Under the pieces are notes generated by a model. The model ran no database searches. It saw only the letters and a list, made by a program, of their open reading frames with translations, and had not been told where the DNA came from. This document shows positions 17,383 to 25,048 of a DNA stretch of 60,731 bases, piece after piece. Position numbers and translations under genes: made by a program. The DNA is taken from positions 1-60,731 of the forward strand of contig NZ_JANZYP010000064.1 in the NCBI RefSeq assembly GCF_025506355.1, read 5' to 3'. Positions within the stretch are counted from its first letter, which is position 1; each line of letters starts with the position of its first letter. Source of the DNA: Sphaerisporangium corydalis. GTDB taxonomy: Bacteria > Actinomycetota > Actinomycetes > Streptosporangiales > Streptosporangiaceae.

Positions 17383-17514
17383 ATGAGTGAGCCAGAACCG
17401 CCCGCGAGTGGCGGCAGCCGTGCGTTCAACGAGGACTGGGCGGCCACGATCCTCGGGCTCGTCCTCCTCGCACTGGTCATCACCGGCGTCATCCCCACCG
17501 GGCTGGTGCCCTGA
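17383..17514 (+). CDS. 43-residue single-span membrane peptide coupled to exporter
   Basis: Begins MSEPEPPASGG, then AFNEDWAATILGLVLLALVI, one transmembrane helix (about 21-37). Its TGA stop overlaps the ATG of the YeiH-like gene (TGATG), so translation is coupled. The FNEDW segment plus hydrophobic helix resembles the extreme N-terminus of some longer YeiH-like transporters, so this may be a detached first helix or a small subunit. No other homology was recognised. Confidence 0.7.
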   Translation: MSEPEPPASGGSRAFNEDWAATILGLVLLALVITGVIPTGLVP

Positions 17515-18737
17515 TGACCGCCGAAGAGACCACCTCACCCCCCGAGGCGCCCGACCGCGCCGAACGCGCCGGGCACGCCGATCGCGCCGAGGCCCCCGAG
17601 GGCGCCGTGACCCCCGAGCGGGCCGAGGCCCCCGAGCCCGGCGGGCCCGACGGACCCGCCGCCCCGCCCTCGTCCGTGGGGTGGGCCGTCCTCGGTGTCG
17701 TCGTCGTGCTCGTCCTCGGCGCGGCCACCCGCTTCCTGGACAAGAACGTCTCCGGCTGGTTCGAGGGGTCCGACCTCGCCAAGGCCATCGAGTACCCGAT
17801 CTACGCCGTGGTCCTCGGCCTGCTCGGCAACGCCGTGCTCACCGCCACCGGGCTCAGGGATCGCCTCGCCGGGGGGTTCCGCACCGAGTTCTTCATCAAG
17901 ACCGGCCTGGTCCTGCTCGGCGCCTCGATCAACCTCAAGGTGATCGTCACCGCCGCCGGGCCGGCGATCGTCCAGGGCATCGTCCTGATCACCACGGTGT
18001 TCCTGTTCACCTGGTGGCTCGGCGGCCGGTTCGGGCTGGACGACAAGCTGCGCGCGCTGCTGTCGGCCGCCGTGTCCATCTGCGGGGTCAGCGCGGCGAT
18101 CGCCGCCGCCGGGGCCGTCCAGGCCAAGCGCGAGCAGCTCGCCTACAGCGCCAGCCTGGTGATCGCCTTCGCCCTGCCGTCCATCTTCATCCTGCCGGCC
18201 GCCGCGTCGGCGCTCGGGCTGAGCCCTGAGGTGGCGGGCGCCTGGATCGGCGGCAACATCGACACCACCGCCGCCGTGACCGCCGCGGGGACGATCGTGG
18301 GCGAGCATGCCCTGGCGGTGGCGACGATCGTGAAGGTCACCCAGAACGCCCTCATCGGCGTCGTCGTGGTGCTGCTCACCGCCTGGTTCGCCTTCCGCGT
18401 CGAGCGCCGTCCTGACGCCGCCCGCCCGGGACTCGGCGAGCTGTGGCGGCGCTTCCCGAAGTTCGTCCTCGGGTTCGTCGCCGCGTCGGTGATCGCGACG
18501 TGGTACCTCACCACGGTCGCCGCCGCCGAGGGCAAGGCGGTCATCGGCGTCGCCAACGACCTGCGGGTGTGGTTCCTGATCCTGGCGTTCGTGAGCATCG
18601 GGCTGGAGTTCCGGGTCTCGGCGCTGCGGGAGGCCGGGTGGCGGCCGGTGGTCGTGTTCGCCAGCGCGACGGTGGTCAACGTGGTGGTGGCGCTCGGGCT
18701 GGCGGTGCTGCTGTTCAGCGGGTTCACCGTCGCCTGA
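17514..18737 (+). CDS. YeiH-family putative sulfate exporter
   Basis: 407-residue multi-pass membrane protein of the UPF0324/YeiH family. The first 55 residues are an acidic Ala/Pro/Glu-rich tail (ERAGHADRAEAPEG repeats), then about ten hydrophobic helices with typical segments KTGLVLLGASINLKVI, AAVSICGVSAAIAAAGA and AGAWIGGNIDTTAAVTAAG. Family members are annotated as putative sulfate exporters; the substrate is not proven. It overlaps the 43-residue peptide gene by one base and is divergent from a LysR gene, the conserved yeiE-yeiH arrangement. Confidence 0.88.
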   Translation: MTAEETTSPPEAPDRAERAGHADRAEAPEGAVTPERAEAPEPGGPDGPAAPPSSVGWAVLGVVVVLVLGAATRFLDKNVSGWFEGSDLAKAIEYPIYAVVLGLLGNAVLTATGLRDRLAGGFRTEFFIKTGLVLLGASINLKVIVTAAGPAIVQGIVLITTVFLFTWWLGGRFGLDDKLRALLSAAVSICGVSAAIAAAGAVQAKREQLAYSASLVIAFALPSIFILPAAASALGLSPEVAGAWIGGNIDTTAAVTAAGTIVGEHALAVATIVKVTQNALIGVVVVLLTAWFAFRVERRPDAARPGLGELWRRFPKFVLGFVAASVIATWYLTTVAAAEGKAVIGVANDLRVWFLILAFVSIGLEFRVSALREAGWRPVVVFASATVVNVVVALGLAVLLFSGFTVA

Positions 18738-18743
18738 CCGGAG

Positions 18744-18778
18744 CGGCCCTCCCGGCGCGTACGCCGCCGGGAGGGCCG
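18744..18778. terminator. Bidirectional terminator between convergent genes
   Basis: Stem CGGCCCTCCCGGCG/CGCCGGGAGGGCCG (14 bp) with a 7-nt loop, lying between the exporter stop (18737) and the GH20 stop (18784). It can serve both convergent transcripts. Confidence 0.85.
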
Positions 18779-18783
18779 TCCCG

Positions 18784-20865
18784 TTAGGGCCGCACCTCCA
18801 GGTAGTCCACGTTGGGACCGCCCGCGGCCGTGGTGGCGGTGGCGCGGACGGTGCTGGTCCCCGCGGGCAGGTTCACGGTCAGGGTCCTGGTCTGCCAGGT
18901 GGTCCAGGCGCCCGTCCCGGCGAAGGACATCCCGCCCGCCACCAGGGCGCCGTTGACCCGGACGTCCATCGGCCGGTCGGCGGAGGTGCCGTTGGCGTAC
19001 CCCAGCGCCAGCGTCACCGGGCCGGCGGCTGCGGCGCTGACCGTCCACTGGACGTAGGCGCCGCTCGCGCTGTCGTAGTTGACGAACCCGGTGCCGGAGT
19101 ACCCGGCGTGGTTGGACTCCACCACGCCCTGGGAGATCGACGCGTTCTCCGCCTCGAACCTGCCGCCGGAGGTGCCACTGCTCCACGGCACCTGCGGGGA
19201 ACGGTAGAAGCCGATGCCCATGATCGTCCAGCGGGGGCCCTGGGCGCCGAGCCGCGCGCGGAAGGCGTCCCACGAGTGCGTCGTCCACGGCGACCAGCCC
19301 AGCTCGGCGATGGCCGGCAGCCGGGGGAACGCCATGTACTCGATGTCGTCCTCGGTGACGATCGTCTCGGTCCACATGGGCGCCTCGACGCCCAGCACCG
19401 CCGAGGCGGGCACGCCGCTCAGGTACGTGCCGGGATTCCACTCGTACGCGGTCTGCACCTCGATGTAACCCGCCCAGCTCAGGCCGATCGGGGTCTGCGC
19501 GTTGTACTTCATGTCGATGTAGGCCTTGTTGGCCGGGGACATCACCACCTTCGCGCCCCGCGACACCGCCGAGGTGACCAGCGAGTCCGAGGTGGTCAGG
19601 CCCCAGTACTGCACCACGCGACCGGCGGAGTGCTGCACCGCCGAGGCGCCGATCTGGTGCCAGCCCATGACGCTCTTGCCGGTGGCGGTGACCAGCGGCT
19701 GGACGCGGTTCATGAACGTGGCGTACTGCGAGGCCGAGGTGGCGCTCGCCTCGTCGCCGCCGACGTGCAGGTAGGGCCCGGGGGTCATCGCCGCGAGCTC
19801 CGACAGCACGCCGGCGACGAACGTGTAGGTGGCCTCCTTGGACGTGCACAGCGAGCTGAACCCGACGGCGGTCCCGGTGTAGAGGGACGGCGCCACCCCG
19901 TCGCAGTTCAGGTCGGCGTAGGAGGCGAGCGCGGCGTTGGTGTGGCCGGGCATGTCGATCTCGGGCACGATGGTGACGTACCGCTGCGCCGCGTAGGCGA
20001 CGATGTCCTGGTACTGCGCCTTGGTGTAGTAGCCGCCCGCGCCGCCGCCGACCTGGGTGCTTCCCCCGTAGGTGGCCAGCCTCGGGTAGGCGTCCACGAC
20101 GATCCGCCACCCCTGGTCGTCCGACAGGTGCAGGTGCAGGTAGTTCACCTTGTACAGCGCGATCCGGTCGATGTACTGCTTGACCGTGGCGGGCGGGTGG
20201 AAGTGCCGCGCGACGTCGAGCATGGCGCCCCGGTAGGCGAACCTCGGGTAGTCGACGACGCGCCCGCCGGGCACCGTCCAGGGGCCGGGACGTACCGTCG
20301 CGCTCTCGATCTCCGCGGGCAGGAGCTGGCGCAGCGTCTGCACCCCGTTGAACAGCCCGCCGGGGGTCTGCGCCCGGATCACCACGGCGCCCGCGGTGAC
20401 GTCGAGCTGGTACCCCTGCGCGCCCACAGTGGGGTCGGCGCCGGTCAGCAGGAGCGAGATGCCGGAGGCGGGGGTGCCCGCCGGCGCGGCCGACACCGGC
20501 AGGGCGTACCCGGTGGACCGCCGCAGGATCCCGGCCAGGTAGGCGCCCACGCCGGCGGCCGGGGCCGAGCCGGGCTCGGTGAAGACGCCCGCCCCGGACG
20601 GCAGGGTGTACGTCGTGCCGGCGGCGGGCTGCGCCGAGACGGGCGCAGGGACCAGGTCGGACAGCGAGGCGGCGGCGGCCACCGGTGCCGCCCCGGCCAC
20701 CGCGACCAGGGCGCTGCCCGCCACGAGCAGCGCGGCCCCGGCGAGGCGGGCGGCCGTCGAGCGGAGGCGGAGGCGGGCGGCGTCCGGGCGGAGGCGGACA
20801 CCTTCGGAACGGAGGCGGGCGCCGAGGCGGCGGAGGGCGGGACCGGACGGGACGGAACTGCGCAT
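18784..20865 (-). CDS. Secreted GH20 beta-N-acetylhexosaminidase with C-terminal CBM
   Basis: 693 residues. An unusually long Arg-rich n-region (about 45 residues) precedes the hydrophobic signal core LAGAALLVAGSALVAVAG. A GH20b-like domain is followed by the catalytic barrel with HLHLSDDQGWR, PEIDMPGHTNAAL and the catalytic pair Asp371-Glu372 in HVGGDEASAT. Residues about 565-693 form a CBM35/CBM6-like carbohydrate-binding domain (RFEAENASISQG to NVDYLEVRP). It would release terminal GlcNAc or GalNAc from chitin oligomers or glycans outside the cell. It is monocistronic, between two terminator or promoter regions. Confidence 0.93.
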   Translation of the reverse strand: MRSSVPSGPALRRLGARLRSEGVRLRPDAARLRLRSTAARLAGAALLVAGSALVAVAGAAPVAAAASLSDLVPAPVSAQPAAGTTYTLPSGAGVFTEPGSAPAAGVGAYLAGILRRSTGYALPVSAAPAGTPASGISLLLTGADPTVGAQGYQLDVTAGAVVIRAQTPGGLFNGVQTLRQLLPAEIESATVRPGPWTVPGGRVVDYPRFAYRGAMLDVARHFHPPATVKQYIDRIALYKVNYLHLHLSDDQGWRIVVDAYPRLATYGGSTQVGGGAGGYYTKAQYQDIVAYAAQRYVTIVPEIDMPGHTNAALASYADLNCDGVAPSLYTGTAVGFSSLCTSKEATYTFVAGVLSELAAMTPGPYLHVGGDEASATSASQYATFMNRVQPLVTATGKSVMGWHQIGASAVQHSAGRVVQYWGLTTSDSLVTSAVSRGAKVVMSPANKAYIDMKYNAQTPIGLSWAGYIEVQTAYEWNPGTYLSGVPASAVLGVEAPMWTETIVTEDDIEYMAFPRLPAIAELGWSPWTTHSWDAFRARLGAQGPRWTIMGIGFYRSPQVPWSSGTSGGRFEAENASISQGVVESNHAGYSGTGFVNYDSASGAYVQWTVSAAAAGPVTLALGYANGTSADRPMDVRVNGALVAGGMSFAGTGAWTTWQTRTLTVNLPAGTSTVRATATTAAGGPNVDYLEVRP

Positions 20866-20899
20866 GGCGTCCCCTACAGGCGAAATGGGGAAAATTATT

Positions 20900-20912
20900 A
20901 GTAAGCCTTACT
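20900..20912. promoter_or_regulatory. Palindrome upstream of the GH20 gene
   Basis: AGTAAGCCTTACT: perfect 6-bp arms around C, in an AT-rich stretch 35 bp before the GH20 start. It does not match the DasR consensus; the regulator is unknown. Confidence 0.4.
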
Positions 20913-21130
20913 TACAGAAGAGGGACCGTCAAGCGACGGGACCGCCCTCCGCCCTGACCTGGCCCGGATAATCCGAATCGGTTTCTTCTTTCGCTGAACT
21001 GTCGGAGCCGGGTGTGCGTATTCGTGACTAAGCCGGGTTGCGAGTCGGTCGACGCTCGTACGAGCCGCCCGGTCCGCGCGCGCGATCGCCGACCGCGCGC
21101 GTGCTCCGATCTACGGCAGGAGAAGAACCC

Positions 21131-21682
21131 ATGAGCAACGCCATGGCCGCCGTCAGGGCCCTCCCTGTGCGCGCCGCTTCGACCTGCCCCTGGTGGTGCG
21201 AGCGCGAGCACCCCAGCAGCTACACCACCCACATGGCCGACATCGCCGAGCTGCGGACGGCCGGCGGGTTCACCGTGCAGATCACCATCGTCCAGCACGT
21301 GGAGCCCGGCCGGGCCGGCGAGCAGGTGGTGCGCCTGTTCACCTGCGCGGACGAGGACCAGGAGGGCACCGTCTCCGACCTCGCGCCCGGCGCGGCGGAC
21401 GCGATGGGCTCCTCCATCATCGCGCTGAGCCCGCACGGCTCGGGACGCGCCTACGGGGTCGCCCTGCGCCGCGCCGCGGCCCACCTGCTGCCGCAGGTGG
21501 GCGACGCGAGCCGGGCCAGGCGCGCGGTCCCGGTGGTGCGGCTGGTGGAACGGCCCGCCGTGCGCCCCGTGGAGGACCCGCCGCCCGGCGAGGGACCGTC
21601 GGGCGATGAGCTGTTCCGCCTCGGCTACCTGACCGGCTACCTGGACGCCGCGAAGATCGGACCCGGCACCGGGAGCTCGTAG
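21131..21682 (+). CDS. Small actinobacterial protein, DUF6907-like
   Basis: 183 residues, ATG with AGGAGA at 7 nt. The N-terminal motif CPWWCEREHPSSYTTHMADI and the following beta-rich stretch (GFTVQITIVQHVEPG) resemble the actinobacterial DUF6907 family, for which no function is known. The C-terminal part is Pro/Arg-rich and ends with a helical segment. There is no signal peptide or membrane span. It stands alone between GH20 and the oxidoreductase. Confidence 0.7.
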   Translation: MSNAMAAVRALPVRAASTCPWWCEREHPSSYTTHMADIAELRTAGGFTVQITIVQHVEPGRAGEQVVRLFTCADEDQEGTVSDLAPGAADAMGSSIIALSPHGSGRAYGVALRRAAAHLLPQVGDASRARRAVPVVRLVERPAVRPVEDPPPGEGPSGDELFRLGYLTGYLDAAKIGPGTGSS

Positions 21683-21767
21683 CCTCCGGCCCGCCGTGAC
21701 CTCGGGCGCGGGACCCCACTGCGGCCCGAAACCCGCTCCGGCTCAGCACCCCGCTCCGGCGCGGGAC

Positions 21768-22745
21768 TCAGTCCTCGGCGACCCGTAGGACGATCTTGCC
21801 CTGGATGTGCCCGCGCTCGGCCCGGTCGTGGGCCTTCGCCGCGTCGGCCAGGGCGTACACACCGTCCACGCCGACGCGGAGCGAACCGGCGTCGGCCAGG
21901 CGCGCCAGCTCGGCCATCTGGGCGCCGTCGGAGCGGACCTGACCCCCCGGGAACGTGATCCCCAGCTCGGCCGCCCGCTCGGTGTGGTAGTCGCCGAAGA
22001 ACACCGGGCTGATCGTGCCGCCGCGCCGGACCACCGGCAGGAACCGGTGCCCGTCGGGGCCGCCGACCGTGTCGAAGACGTGGTCGACGTCGCGGACCAC
22101 CTCCTGCACGCGGGTGGTGGTGTAGTCGACGAACTCGTCGGCGCCCAGCCCGCGCAGGAAGCCCTCGTGGCGGCCCGAGGCGACGGCGACGACGCGCGCG
22201 TCCCGGGTCTTGGCGAGCTGGACCAGGAAATGGCCGACGCCGCCCGCCGCGCCGTTGACCAGCACGGTCCTGCCCGGTTCCAGCCGCACGTGGTCGAACA
22301 GGAACTGGTAGGCGGTGAGCCCGGCCATCGGCACGCCCGCGGCCTGGACGTGGTCCAGCGCGGCCGGCTTGCGCGCCAGGTGGGACACCGGCGAGGTCGT
22401 GTACTCGGCGTACCCCTTGCCGCCGTTGCCGAGCTCGGGGAAGCGCACCAGCCCGAACACCTCGTCCCCCTCGCGCAGCCCGGTGACCCCCGGGCCCACG
22501 CCGGCGACGACGCCGGAGACGTCCGATCCCGGCGTGAACGGCAGCGGCATCACCGGGCGCATCGACTCGGGGATGGTGGCGAAGCCCGTGCGCGCGTACC
22601 AGTCGGGCGGGTTCAGGCAGGCCGCGCGCACCCGGACCAGCACGTCGCCAGGACCCGGTTCGGGGCGTGGCACCTCCTCGTACGTCAGCACCTCGGGGCC
22701 GCCGAACTCGTGCACGCGCACGGCCATCATCGTCGCCTTCGCCAT
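21768..22745 (-). CDS. NADP-dependent MDR quinone oxidoreductase-like
   Basis: 325 residues, non-zinc medium-chain dehydrogenase/reductase (QOR/zeta-crystallin type). N-terminal MAVRVHEFGGPEVLTYEEVP, and the nucleotide-binding segment VLVNGAAGGVGHFLVQLAKT. Zinc-binding Cys ligands of alcohol dehydrogenases are absent. It would reduce quinones or enones with NADPH in the cytosol. It is divergent from a TetR gene, with two palindromes between, so it is probably derepressed by a toxic electrophile or drug. Confidence 0.9.
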   Translation of the reverse strand: MAKATMMAVRVHEFGGPEVLTYEEVPRPEPGPGDVLVRVRAACLNPPDWYARTGFATIPESMRPVMPLPFTPGSDVSGVVAGVGPGVTGLREGDEVFGLVRFPELGNGGKGYAEYTTSPVSHLARKPAALDHVQAAGVPMAGLTAYQFLFDHVRLEPGRTVLVNGAAGGVGHFLVQLAKTRDARVVAVASGRHEGFLRGLGADEFVDYTTTRVQEVVRDVDHVFDTVGGPDGHRFLPVVRRGGTISPVFFGDYHTERAAELGITFPGGQVRSDGAQMAELARLADAGSLRVGVDGVYALADAAKAHDRAERGHIQGKIVLRVAED

Positions 22746-22814
22746 CGTCTCTCCTCGTTCCAGGGCTCGGCACGCCCCTCCCGCCGGTCACGGGAGCGGA
22801 CCTCCGGTAGTATC

Positions 22815-22829
22815 CGGAGCACTGTTCCG
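22815..22829. promoter_or_regulatory. TetR operator 1 (imperfect)
   Basis: CGGAGCACTGTTCCG, an imperfect copy of the palindrome at 22838-22854. Their centres are 24 bp apart, between the divergent oxidoreductase and TetR genes. Confidence 0.65.
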
Positions 22830-22837
22830 AATCATAT

Positions 22838-22854
22838 ACGGAGCAGTGCTCCGT
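22838..22854. promoter_or_regulatory. TetR operator 2 (perfect)
   Basis: ACGGAGCAGTGCTCCGT, perfect 8-bp arms around G, 25 bp before the TetR start. Two related sites in one divergent promoter strongly suggest autoregulation and control of the oxidoreductase. Confidence 0.75.
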
Positions 22855-22878
22855 TTGACTAGGCCCAAGGATCGGAAA

Positions 22879-23487
22879 ATGACGACGCCGCCCGCCCCCG
22901 GCCCGCCGCGCGCCCAGCGCGCCGACGCGCAGCGCAACTTCGAGCGCATCCTCGCGGTCGCCAGGACCGTGGTCGCCGAGCAGGGCACCCAGGCGTCGCT
23001 GCGCGACATCGCCCGCCGCGCCGGAGTCGGCCTCGGGACGCTGTACCGGCACTTCCCGACGCGTGACGCGCTGCTGGAGACGCTGCTCGGGCGGCGGTTC
23101 GACCTGCTCGCCGAGCGGGCGGACGCGCTGGCCGGCACGCGGGCGCCCGTCGAGGCGCTGAAGGAGTGGCTGGGCGAGTTCACCGCGGGCGCCGCCGTCT
23201 ACCGGGGCCTGGCCGCCTCCATGATGGCCACGATCGACGACGAGAACTCACCGCTGCACGCGTCGTGCGCGGCCATGCGCCGGTCCGGCGCGCGCCTGCT
23301 CGCGCGCGCCCAGGAGGCCGGGGAGGTTCGGGCCGACATCGACGGGACCGACCTGTTCGCGCTGGTCAGCGCGGTCGGCTGGGTCAGCGACCAGGCCCCG
23401 TCCCTCACCGCGCGGCGCGAGCACCTGCTGTCGCTCGTCATGGACGGCCTCACCCGCAGGGACACGCCGGAGCCGGGAGCCGGCTGA
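22879..23487 (+). CDS. TetR-family regulator
   Basis: 202 residues. Helix-turn-helix ASLRDIARRAGVGLGTLYRH within QRNFERILAVARTVVAEQGTQ, and a SbtR-like C-terminal domain of normal size. The start is ATG 22879, shortly after the second palindrome. It probably represses itself and the divergent MDR oxidoreductase. Confidence 0.92.
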   Translation: MTTPPAPGPPRAQRADAQRNFERILAVARTVVAEQGTQASLRDIARRAGVGLGTLYRHFPTRDALLETLLGRRFDLLAERADALAGTRAPVEALKEWLGEFTAGAAVYRGLAASMMATIDDENSPLHASCAAMRRSGARLLARAQEAGEVRADIDGTDLFALVSAVGWVSDQAPSLTARREHLLSLVMDGLTRRDTPEPGAG

Positions 23488-23564
23488 CGGCGCCGGGCGT
23501 GACCGGGGGCGAACCCGGACCGGACGGAACACCCCCAGCGGACCCCGGAAGCAGAGCGGACCAG

Positions 23565-23600
23565 ACGGGCTAGACGGGAGGGACGGGCTAGACGGGAGGG
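23565..23600. repeat. 18-bp duplication spanning the kinase stop codon
   Basis: Two exact copies of ACGGGCTAGACGGGAGGG. On the minus strand each copy contains TAG in the same register; the first met by the ribosome is the stop of the histidine kinase gene. Confidence 0.9.
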
Positions 23601-25048
23601 ACGATGGGCAGGAGGACCCGGAAGCGGGTGTCCCCCGGCGAGGACTCCACCCGGATGTCCCCGTGGTGCTTGTTCACGACTATCCGGTAGGAGATGTCCA
23701 GGCCGAGTCCGGTGCCCTCGCCGACCGCCTTGGTGGTGAAGAACGGCTCGAAGATGCGCGGCCGGATCTCGGCGGGGATGCCCGGCCCGGTGTCGGCGAT
23801 CTCGACGAACACCCGGTCGGCGTCGTGGCCGGTGCGCAGCGTCAGGGTGCCGCCCTGCGGGCTCATGGCCCCGAAGGCGTTGTCGATCAGGTTGGTCCAC
23901 ACCTGGTTGAGCTCGGCGGCGTAGGCGGGGATGGGCGGCACCGTGCGGTCGTACTCCTTGACGGTGCGCACCCCCTCGGGGGTCTTGGCCTGCATCATGG
24001 TCAGCGTGGCGTCGAGCAGGTCGTGCACGTTGACGGTCTGGTACGGGGCCCGGTCGAGCTGGGAGTACTGCTTGGCGGCGGCGACCAGCGTCGAGACGCG
24101 GGTGACCGCGTCGTCGATCTCCCCCATCAGCAGCTCGGTCTCGATGGTGTAGGTGAGCCAGCGCACGGCCGCCTCGAGGTTCTCCCCGCCGACCGCGCCG
24201 GTGATCTGCTCCAGCCACTCGATGTCGATGCCGCCCGCCACCAGCGTGGCGGCGAGCTCCCAGCCGCCGGTGACGTCGTGGTCGTCGAGCCAGTCGCCCA
24301 GCTCGTCCTCGGCGTCGGCGGTGGCCAGCGCGGACAGGGGCGGCGCGCTCGCGGCGCGCTTGACCGCGTCCTCCTGCAGCTCGACCAGGTCGTGCAGCCT
24401 GCTGCCGTCCAGCCGCCCGTCGGCGATCATGGCCAGCTTGTGGCGCATGCCGGTGACCCGCTCGCGCAGCACGGCGGTGGCCCGCACGGCCGCCGCGGCC
24501 GGGTTGTTGAGCTCGTGGGTCAGCCCGGCCGACAGCGAGCCGAGCGCGAGCAGCCGCTCACGCTCCCCGATGATCGTCTGGTTGGCCCGCATGCCGAAGA
24601 ACATGCCCTCCAGCAGGTGGGTCGCCATCGGGAACCACTCGCGCAGCGACGCGGCCAGTACCGTGGCCGGCAGGGTGAACAGCTCGGAGTCGGTGACCGC
24701 GTGCAGGGTGCTGGAGTAGTTCTGCCCGATGCGGTCGCCCACATAAGCCTGCATGGCGCCCGAGTAGACCCCGCGCTGCTCGGTGCGGGTGACCTCGACC
24801 TCGTCGCCCTGGATGCGCCGGGTCATCGCGATGGTGCCGTGCAGCAGCACGTAGAAGCAGGTGGCGGGCTCGCCTTCCCGGTAGACCGTGGTACCGCCCT
24901 TGTGGCACTCCACGCGGCCGCTCTCGACGAACCTGGCGAGCTGCTCGTCGTTGAGCGACTCGAACAGGAACAGGGTCCGCAGATCTTCGGCGGTCAGGCG
25001 GACGGCGCCCGCGTCGTCCGGCGCGGCGGTCTCTGCCGGCTCGGTCAT
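23588..25048 (-). CDS. Sensor histidine kinase with cyclic-nucleotide-binding-type domain
   Basis: 486 residues. The N-terminal cNMP-binding-type beta-barrel ([40 protein letters not shown]) is followed by a HisKA helix with His178 in [15 protein letters not shown] and an ATPase domain ([30 protein letters not shown]). No membrane span is seen, so it is cytosolic. The ATG overlaps the stop of the receiver-reductase gene by 4 nt (ATGA), so the pair is translated together. The much longer open frame upstream is antisense read-through, not coding. It may sense a cyclic nucleotide or redox ligand. Confidence 0.92.
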   Translation of the reverse strand: MTEPAETAAPDDAGAVRLTAEDLRTLFLFESLNDEQLARFVESGRVECHKGGTTVYREGEPATCFYVLLHGTIAMTRRIQGDEVEVTRTEQRGVYSGAMQAYVGDRIGQNYSSTLHAVTDSELFTLPATVLAASLREWFPMATHLLEGMFFGMRANQTIIGERERLLALGSLSAGLTHELNNPAAAAVRATAVLRERVTGMRHKLAMIADGRLDGSRLHDLVELQEDAVKRAASAPPLSALATADAEDELGDWLDDHDVTGGWELAATLVAGGIDIEWLEQITGAVGGENLEAAVRWLTYTIETELLMGEIDDAVTRVSTLVAAAKQYSQLDRAPYQTVNVHDLLDATLTMMQAKTPEGVRTVKEYDRTVPPIPAYAAELNQVWTNLIDNAFGAMSPQGGTLTLRTGHDADRVFVEIADTGPGIPAEIRPRIFEPFFTTKAVGEGTGLGLDISYRIVVNKHHGDIRVESSPGDTRFRVLLPIVPPV

